From: an uncultured Eubacteriales bacterium
GTDB taxonomy: Bacteria; Bacillota; Clostridia; Oscillospirales; CAG-272
Length of the DNA: 21,714 nt
Direction of reading: 5' to 3'
NCBI GenBank assembly: GCA_900547565.1
Contig: URHI01000016.1
Location: 1-21,714 of the forward strand
Made by a program: the position numbers and the translations under genes. The notes beneath the pieces are model-generated. The model saw nothing but the letters and a program-made list of their open reading frames with translations. It did not search any database and was not told where the DNA came from. Shown here one piece after another: positions 16,081-21,714 of the stretch. Numbering within the stretch: position 1 is the stretch's first letter; the number at the start of each line of letters is the position of its first letter.

Positions 16081-18615
16081 TTATTTACATTCAAACCAAC
16101 TGTCGCCCTGCTCGACGTCAACCGTCAGCGGCACGGGTAGGCTGACCGCCCCCTCCATCTCCTCGCGGAGAATTGTCCGTGCCTCATCGGCACAGTCACG
16201 GTTGGCCTCAATAATCAGTTCATCATGCACCTGCAAGATCAGCTTGGCATCAATTCCCGACTGCCGCAGGCGGCGCTCGACATTTATCATGGCAAGCTTG
16301 ATTATATCCGCAGCCGAGCCTTGGATCGGGCTGTTCATAGCCACTCGCTCTCCGAACGCGCGAAGCTGATGCTTCTGTGAGCTGAGCTCGGCAATATAGC
16401 GGCGGCGACCGAATATTGTGGTAACGAAGCCGTCCTCATAGGCGCGTCGTATCGTAGTCTTGAGATAAGCGTCGATAGCGGGATAACTGGCCAGATAATC
16501 GGCAATGTAGCGTTTTGCCTGCGACACCGATATGCCAAGATCCTGTGACAGCGAATATTCTCCGATACCATACATAATGCCGAAGTTAACCGCTTTGGCA
16601 CGCTTACGGAGTTCGGGAGTAACGTCTTCCGGCGGTACTCCGAAAACAGTTGCCGCTGTGCTGGTGTGTATGTCTGCACCCGACAAAAAAGCGCCTATCA
16701 TGTTTTCGTCTCCTGAGATAGCGGCCAGCAAACGCAGCTCAATTTGCGAATAATCGGCATCAATTAGTACATATTTTTCATTTTTGGGCACAAAAAATCT
16801 TCTGAGTTCGCGTCCAAGCTCCGTCCTGACGGGAATATTCTGCAGATTCGGATCAGTAGATGACAGGCGTCCTGTCGCAGTGCCGGTCTGTTTGAAATTG
16901 GTGTGCACACGTGCGTCGCTGTCCGCTACCTTGAGCAGGCCGTCGACATATGTGCTTTTGAGCTTGGTAACCTGACGGTATTCAAGTATATCCTCTATAA
17001 TAGGATGATACGGCCGCAGCTTGTTGAGTATTTCGGCACCGGTTGAAAATCCGGTTTTGGTCTTTTTGTCGACCGGCAGCCCGAGGCGGACAAACAGCAC
17101 CTCGCCGAGCTGTTTGGGCGAATTGATGTTGAACTCGCCGCCTGCACGGTAATATATGCGCTCCTCCAGCTCATGTGCAACCTGAGACAGTCTCTCGCCA
17201 TAGTCACTTATTCCGCTGCAATCCACATGAAATCCGGCTTGCTCCATATCGCACAATACTGCCGCGAGCGGCATCTCAATGTCATATAACAATTTGTCCT
17301 GACCACTCTGACTCACCTTTTCTATGAGCACCGGCTCCAGTTGCATAATATATCTGACAGCCGGTATCTTATCGTTCAGCACCTGACCGAGATGCTCCAT
17401 TACAAGCCTCGGCAACTCAAAGCTGCTGTCATTTGAATTAACCACGTAGGCTGCCAGCATGGTGTCAACAAAACAATTACGCCACAAAACGCCATATGCG
17501 TTCAACTTCTTATAAATATTTTTGCAATCGTGACATATTATTTTATGCTTTTCAAGGAATCCGCTCAGCTCTGCCGCGCTGCCGTTGTATCGATATACCT
17601 TACTTCCATCGCACAAAAGTATACTGTCCCCGCTGAAGTCCAGTGCAATTTTTTCGCAGCTAAGTCCGATAAGTGAAGCACCGTCAAGCTCATGCACGCT
17701 TGCGGATTCCGACAGGTCCTCCTCACCGTCCTGTGCGCTGTCAGCGGTTTGACCGTCACCAAGATCAAACCGCTTTATAAGCCCGGCAAACTCAAGCCGA
17801 ACAAACAGCTCCCGCGCTGCAGATCGGTCAAGCTGCCCGTCGGCCAGCTCTGAGATATCCGGCAATCCCGGCACGTCCCGACAGATTGTCGCGAGCTGTT
17901 TTGACATTAATGCCGACTCGTGTCCTGAGGTCAACTTGGCCAGCATGGTCTGGGTAAACCCGGCAGAATCAAGTCCGGCATAAAGGCCGTCAAGCGACCC
18001 AAATTTTGCGATATATTTCAGTGCCGTTTTTTCACCGATACCGGCCACACCCGGAATGTTGTCGGACGCATCTCCCATAAGCGCCTTAACGTCTACAAAC
18101 TGCTCCGGTGTCACACCGTACTCATCAATAAAATGCGTCCGGTCAAATGTAACCGTTCCCTTATTTGTCTCAAGCAGGACGGTAGTTGTGTCGTTTATCA
18201 GCTGAAGCGAATCGCGGTCTCCCGTGACTATATATGCCTCAACTCCCTGTCCGGCCGCCTGGGAAGCCAGTGTTCCGAGAATATCATCGGCCTCATAGCC
18301 CTCTTTGCTGATGAGCGTAAAGCCGAGCGCCGAGGCACACTCCTTAGCCGGAGCAAACTGCATAGCAAGCTCCTCGGGCATAGCACGGCGGCCAGCCTTA
18401 TAATCAGCGTACATTTTGTGCCGGAAGGTAGGCGATTTCAGGTCAAACGCAATAGCACAATGATCGGGATGCAGTGCATCAATATGCTTGAGCAATATAT
18501 TGATCATACCGAAAATTGCGTTTGTGTGCAGTCCGTATGAGGTAGTAAGCGGACGTATGCCATAAAATGCCCGGTTAATTATACTGTTGCCGTCAACGAC
18601 CAGCAGTTTTTCCAT
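16081..18615 (-). CDS. polA: DNA polymerase I
   Basis: An 844-residue family A polymerase that fills gaps and removes primers. The 5'-nuclease domain comes first (about 1-290), with LLVVDGNSIINRAFYG, GYEADDILG (106-114) and MGDASDNIPGVAGIGEKTA (180-198). The 3'-5' exonuclease-like domain (about 315-460) has lost the catalytic acids: the Exo I position reads ALDFSGDS (324-331) instead of a D-x-E motif, so proofreading is predicted absent, as in Bacillus and Thermus enzymes. The polymerase motifs are intact: A, DADYSQIELR (619-628); B, KRAKAVNFGIMYG (671-683); C, VHDE (796-799). I chose the ATG at 18615 because GGAAGG (18625-18630) lies 9 bases upstream. The in-frame ATG at 18648 lies upstream of this site and lacks one. 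Confidence 0.97.
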   Translation of the reverse strand: MEKLLVVDGNSIINRAFYGIRPLTTSYGLHTNAIFGMINILLKHIDALHPDHCAIAFDLKSPTFRHKMYADYKAGRRAMPEELAMQFAPAKECASALGFTLISKEGYEADDILGTLASQAAGQGVEAYIVTGDRDSLQLINDTTTVLLETNKGTVTFDRTHFIDEYGVTPEQFVDVKALMGDASDNIPGVAGIGEKTALKYIAKFGSLDGLYAGLDSAGFTQTMLAKLTSGHESALMSKQLATICRDVPGLPDISELADGQLDRSAARELFVRLEFAGLIKRFDLGDGQTADSAQDGEEDLSESASVHELDGASLIGLSCEKIALDFSGDSILLCDGSKVYRYNGSAAELSGFLEKHKIICHDCKNIYKKLNAYGVLWRNCFVDTMLAAYVVNSNDSSFELPRLVMEHLGQVLNDKIPAVRYIMQLEPVLIEKVSQSGQDKLLYDIEMPLAAVLCDMEQAGFHVDCSGISDYGERLSQVAHELEERIYYRAGGEFNINSPKQLGEVLFVRLGLPVDKKTKTGFSTGAEILNKLRPYHPIIEDILEYRQVTKLKSTYVDGLLKVADSDARVHTNFKQTGTATGRLSSTDPNLQNIPVRTELGRELRRFFVPKNEKYVLIDADYSQIELRLLAAISGDENMIGAFLSGADIHTSTAATVFGVPPEDVTPELRKRAKAVNFGIMYGIGEYSLSQDLGISVSQAKRYIADYLASYPAIDAYLKTTIRRAYEDGFVTTIFGRRRYIAELSSQKHQLRAFGERVAMNSPIQGSAADIIKLAMINVERRLRQSGIDAKLILQVHDELIIEANRDCADEARTILREEMEGAVSLPVPLTVDVEQGDSWFECK

Positions 18616-18677
18616 AATTAAATACCTTCCGAATTTATTTTGCATCAACGCCGTATCCGGCGCGTTTTGTTTATTGA

Positions 18678-18706
18678 ATTATACCATTCCCGAATATTAT
18701 TGTCAA
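18678..18706 (-). promoter_or_regulatory. Consensus sigma-A promoter of polA
   Basis: On the minus strand, TTGACA (18701-18706), exactly 17 bp, TATAAT (18678-18683), with TGG as extended -10: every consensus base is present. The predicted start is near 18671, giving a leader of about 56 nt. The leader carries a small CGCCG/CGGCG hairpin at 18649-18662, with no T-tract. Confidence 0.92.
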
Positions 18707-18746
18707 CCCCGGCAGGCACCCTGCAATCACTCAGAACAAAAATAAC

Positions 18747-18778
18747 CTCTCCCGCACAGCTGACACTGCGCGGGAGAG
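18747..18778 (-). terminator. Intrinsic terminator of the PHP/lamin-tail gene
   Basis: A perfect 9-bp G+C-rich stem (CTCTCCCGC, 18747-18755, with 18770-18778) and a 14-nt loop. On the minus strand it is followed by GGTTATTTTTGTT. It lies 15 bp beyond the stop at 18794 and upstream of the polA promoter, so polA is transcribed independently. Confidence 0.9.
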
Positions 18779-18793
18779 TAAATAATAAAAGAT

Positions 18794-21714
18794 TTACTCC
18801 TGGCGGTAAGCTCCGGGTGACGGCACCGCATTATTCGATGTCATAGTCTGCTTGCCCGTCATTGTAGGGGACGGATCAAACGTCATTGCACGGTCGGTGT
18901 GCAGATCGGTTCCCGGGAACTGCCGGAAATCAAACTCGCACCGCGTAAGCATTTCCTTGTCGCACATGATATCGAGGCGGCGTGCATCACCTGACGCATC
19001 AAGGACCGGAACCTCAGTAATCATCAGCTCCTCACCCTCGCTCATCATGACACCGTACCGACGGTCAAAGTCCTCTGCGTCAAGCTCGGCACCGGCCGGA
19101 CGGACCCAGACTGTGAGTACCCCGCCTGCCTTAACGGTCTGTCCGTCAAAGTGAAGCATATGCTCTTCGACCGGTTGTTTTCCTGTTGTCACCCACAGCC
19201 GCGCGGTATGACCGTTAAGACAGATATCGCGTCCGGACATGTTGTAAAGCTGGAAATACATAAACGGATTCTTTACCGTCTTTCCGGCGTGGTCGACTGT
19301 ATCGCTGCTTGCGGTAAGTATCTCGGTGACAGCCAGCGGCGACAGTACAACAAATCCCGTATCGGTATATCGACGACGACCTATCATCCCGCGTACAACA
19401 GCTGAAAGCCGACGCATTCCGACAACATCAGGAAAGTCACAGCTTACCTTTGCCGTACTGCCCTCAGGCAACAAAGGAATCGTCACCGTGCGGTACGGCA
19501 CGGTGCGCTCAAGGTCAAAGCCGCCCACAGGCGTGAGATAAAAGTCCACCTTTATATCGCGCGCACACGACTCACTCACATTTTTGAATTTAGCGGTAAC
19601 CGTATGCGGCCTATATTCCTCGCCGCCCCGGCAATGCTCCAGACTGCACAGAGTCAGCGGTGAGGTATTCTCTATCCATACAGGCGCGGTAACCGTATAC
19701 TTGCCGGCAGAAGTTATACGCAGGTAGTAATAATCGAACTCGGGTGCGACACTAAGACGAAGACGATAGGATTTCAGTGCTCCGGCATTGACCGATGCCA
19801 CCACTATGTTATCCTCACCCATCAACGCAATATTGCCGATTCCGGACTCACACTCGGTGGAAATTTCAGCCTCCACACGGAGCATGCCTTGGGCGGTTAT
19901 GCGTGAGCCCATCCAATGACCGTTTATCTTGAAGCGGATCTTCATTGTGGAATCTCCGGTGGAATATGTCCTACGACGACGGAAAGCATCCATAATATTG
20001 TCGCGCGTCAGCGCCGGTGCCAGCACATAGGTGGTTGACGGCGTAGCAGTCGTCCAGTTATAATTATGATTGTCCTCACTGAATGTGGGTGATGCGTGCC
20101 AGCCGCGCGTCAGCAGGTTGGAATATTCGCGGTCATAACCCGCGCCCTTTATCTCGGACAGGCAGACAGCGCGATCCGCCTCGGGCGAATAGTTGTCGTA
20201 ATCATGGAAGTTGCCCCAGGGCAATCCGGGATGATTAAACATAGCAACCGCATCGCGGTCACGGCACAGCCGGTCGTAAAGCTCGGGAATTCCCTTGCCG
20301 CGTATATCATATTCATACCATCTGCTTCCCAGAACATTCATATGTCCCCACAGCGCGCAGGTATTGTTCCATGTCATTTCAAAGCCAAACAGTGCCGCAA
20401 AGTGCCCGGGATCCTCGTATTTATCGGCAATGGCGATCTGACGGCGGTACAGCTCATCATCTATATAATGCGAATGTTCTGTCAGCGCAAAGAAGTCGGC
20501 GCCTCCAACATCTCTCGCATAAGCCATGGCCTCCTCCGGCGTGGCAATACCGTCCGAAAAAGCAGTATGGGCATGTATTTCTCCGTGATACAGATTAAGC
20601 TCATCCGGCCGGCCGACCGAAAACTCCACACGACGGTATGTTTTGTTGCCCTCGTTATCCTGAAGCATTACCTCATAGCTGTGCTCACCGTAACGCAACG
20701 GTTTTGATGGAGTGTAGGTAACGCACCCCGCCTCCCAGCGTGCCAGAGACGTCACGTTCTTTTTGTCCACACACATTACCGAAGCCGTCAGATTTACTCC
20801 TGATGCGTCTCCAAAGCGAACACATATTTCCGGAGTCCTCGTGTCGTCGTAACAATATCCGCGTTCCGGCATCAGTCTCGTGATAAACGGCCCGCGCAAA
20901 TCACGCAGCCGTGTGACCAACGGATGTGCCGCACTGCCCAAAACAATATGCCGAATGCCGTCGTATACGTGAATTGTATAGCACAGACGTTTAAGGTCAA
21001 AAATTGCATCCTGTGGCAGCATTACACACCAACGCCCGTCACCCTCACTACAGGCATTGAAGCGGCGGGACTTGCCGCCGGACAGCTTCAGCACAATATA
21101 TGCGTCGGCGGCATATCCGCCTTCAACTGCAAACCTCAGCGGAGTTTGAGTCCCTTGGGCATTTATAGTAATGTCTGCATCCAACGGGATAAGCGCGGCA
21201 TATTCTCGGCTCACAACCGGAATCGCCTGTCCGCGATCCAGCACTCCGGGCGTCATCAGCGCCCTGTGCGACACATTTACCCCACGCTCCGGCCGTCTTA
21301 CATCAATAGTCCACAGTGAAGAATGGCGCACCGGTGTGTCACGGTCACCGTACTCACTAAGATTGTATACCATGCTGTAAACCGACTTTTCCAACCCGTT
21401 TTCAGGCAGAGCTTCACGCGGCGTCAGCACAAGCGTGGTGGTTTCGGTCTTTACCGGGAAGCGGTTCATACCGTCAAGCGGCACATACTTTGATGTCGCC
21501 TCATCAAACCTGCTGGCCTCAACCGGAATAAGCCTGAAGTCTGTCTTTGTCAGGTCAAATGCCGGCTTCGGGAAGTCCTCCATGGCAACCTCGATAAAGC
21601 CTTCACGCGTGAGGTATTTGTTATCGCCCGCCGCATGATGGTTAGGAAGCAGCGGCCAAAGTGCCGCCACCTCACCGGGATTAATTATCTCGGCTCCCGG
21701 CACCTCGGAAAGAT
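18794..21714 (-). CDS. Large PHP-domain phosphoesterase-like protein with lamin-tail-like domains, N-terminus beyond window edge
   Basis: The open frame reaches the right edge, so the start lies outside; 973 codons are visible. Residues are counted here from the GTG at 21703. Residues 1-45 (NPGEVAALW) look like the end of a lamin-tail-type beta domain, and 100-365 are beta-rich. A PHP metal-dependent phosphoesterase domain spans about 371-575, with HAH (377-379), D384, EHSH (409-412), E442, H454, NHPG (H491) and DNH (544-546), the full set of likely metal ligands. After more beta domains, residues about 775-930 resemble a second lamin-tail domain (VTEIL...NPFMYFQLYNMSGRDICLNG). PHP domains hydrolyse phosphoesters, but the substrate is unknown. 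The build suggests a secreted or surface protein, though the signal peptide is out of view. The gene ends in its own terminator. Confidence 0.8.
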   Translation of the reverse strand, partial: LSEVPGAEIINPGEVAALWPLLPNHHAAGDNKYLTREGFIEVAMEDFPKPAFDLTKTDFRLIPVEASRFDEATSKYVPLDGMNRFPVKTETTTLVLTPREALPENGLEKSVYSMVYNLSEYGDRDTPVRHSSLWTIDVRRPERGVNVSHRALMTPGVLDRGQAIPVVSREYAALIPLDADITINAQGTQTPLRFAVEGGYAADAYIVLKLSGGKSRRFNACSEGDGRWCVMLPQDAIFDLKRLCYTIHVYDGIRHIVLGSAAHPLVTRLRDLRGPFITRLMPERGYCYDDTRTPEICVRFGDASGVNLTASVMCVDKKNVTSLARWEAGCVTYTPSKPLRYGEHSYEVMLQDNEGNKTYRRVEFSVGRPDELNLYHGEIHAHTAFSDGIATPEEAMAYARDVGGADFFALTEHSHYIDDELYRRQIAIADKYEDPGHFAALFGFEMTWNNTCALWGHMNVLGSRWYEYDIRGKGIPELYDRLCRDRDAVAMFNHPGLPWGNFHDYDNYSPEADRAVCLSEIKGAGYDREYSNLLTRGWHASPTFSEDNHNYNWTTATPSTTYVLAPALTRDNIMDAFRRRRTYSTGDSTMKIRFKINGHWMGSRITAQGMLRVEAEISTECESGIGNIALMGEDNIVVASVNAGALKSYRLRLSVAPEFDYYYLRITSAGKYTVTAPVWIENTSPLTLCSLEHCRGGEEYRPHTVTAKFKNVSESCARDIKVDFYLTPVGGFDLERTVPYRTVTIPLLPEGSTAKVSCDFPDVVGMRRLSAVVRGMIGRRRYTDTGFVVLSPLAVTEILTASSDTVDHAGKTVKNPFMYFQLYNMSGRDICLNGHTARLWVTTGKQPVEEHMLHFDGQTVKAGGVLTVWVRPAGAELDAEDFDRRYGVMMSEGEELMITEVPVLDASGDARRLDIMCDKEMLTRCEFDFRQFPGTDLHTDRAMTFDPSPTMTGKQTMTSNNAVPSPGAYRQE

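Noticed and set aside
18649..18662. Riboswitch or attenuator in the polA leader
   Set aside because: Only a 5-bp stem with a 4-nt loop and no T-tract. The leader of about 56 nt is too short for a known riboswitch class.
20096..20707. Plus-strand open frame of 203 codons
   Set aside because: Antisense to the PHP domain region; product without features.
1..21714. tRNA, rRNA, CRISPR array, insertion sequence or phage genes
   Set aside because: I saw no cloverleaf in the gaps, no regularly spaced repeats, no transposase or integrase motifs, and all gaps are shorter than 300 bases.

Overview
The window looks like a chromosomal segment from an anaerobic Firmicute, most likely a member of the Clostridia with intermediate G+C. 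Five things point there: the cdaA-cdaR c-di-AMP operon, dipicolinate synthase (spoVF-type) genes of endospore formers, a lipoprotein solute-binding protein of Gram-positive type, a PolA without proofreading residues, and strong sigma-A promoters that almost all carry an extended -10 (TGN) and a 17-bp spacer. I see no phage, insertion sequence, CRISPR array, tRNA or rRNA.

Left part, minus strand (1-3144): cdaA (diadenylate cyclase), cdaR (its YbbR-domain membrane regulator) and a COG2509-type FAD oxidoreductase that runs off the left edge. The three are tightly overlapped and driven by one strong promoter. Divergently (3424-5255, plus) lies a two-gene operon of an iron-type alcohol dehydrogenase and AraD (L-ribulose-5-phosphate 4-epimerase). 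It ends at a bidirectional terminator shared with the convergent pncB (nicotinate phosphoribosyltransferase, 5371-6822, minus).

Middle part: back to back with pncB is a plus-strand pair, rhaA (L-rhamnose isomerase) and a large GH106-like glycoside hydrolase without signal peptide (6955-11318). Together they suggest that rhamnose-containing oligosaccharides are hydrolysed inside the cell and the freed L-rhamnose isomerised. No rhamnulokinase or rhamnulose-1-phosphate aldolase is in view. A second bidirectional terminator separates this pair from a convergent, solitary sugar-type ABC transporter binding lipoprotein (11398-12897, minus). Its upstream region carries two overlapping TGTTAACA-centred palindromes one helical turn apart.

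Right part: dpsA and a frameshifted dpsB (minus, 12991-14458) sit divergent from lysA (diaminopimelate decarboxylase, plus). All three handle intermediates or products of the diaminopimelate/lysine pathway. lysA converges on polA (minus, 16081-18615) across a long two-tier hairpin. polA has a consensus promoter. The window ends in a very large minus-strand protein (18794 to the right edge) with a PHP phosphoesterase domain between lamin-tail-like domains; its N terminus is outside the window.

The observations most worth checking are the broken dpsB in an otherwise intact spore-DPA locus, the tandem palindromic operator at the orphan binding protein, the incomplete rhamnose/pentose set around pncB, and the PHP/lamin-tail protein.
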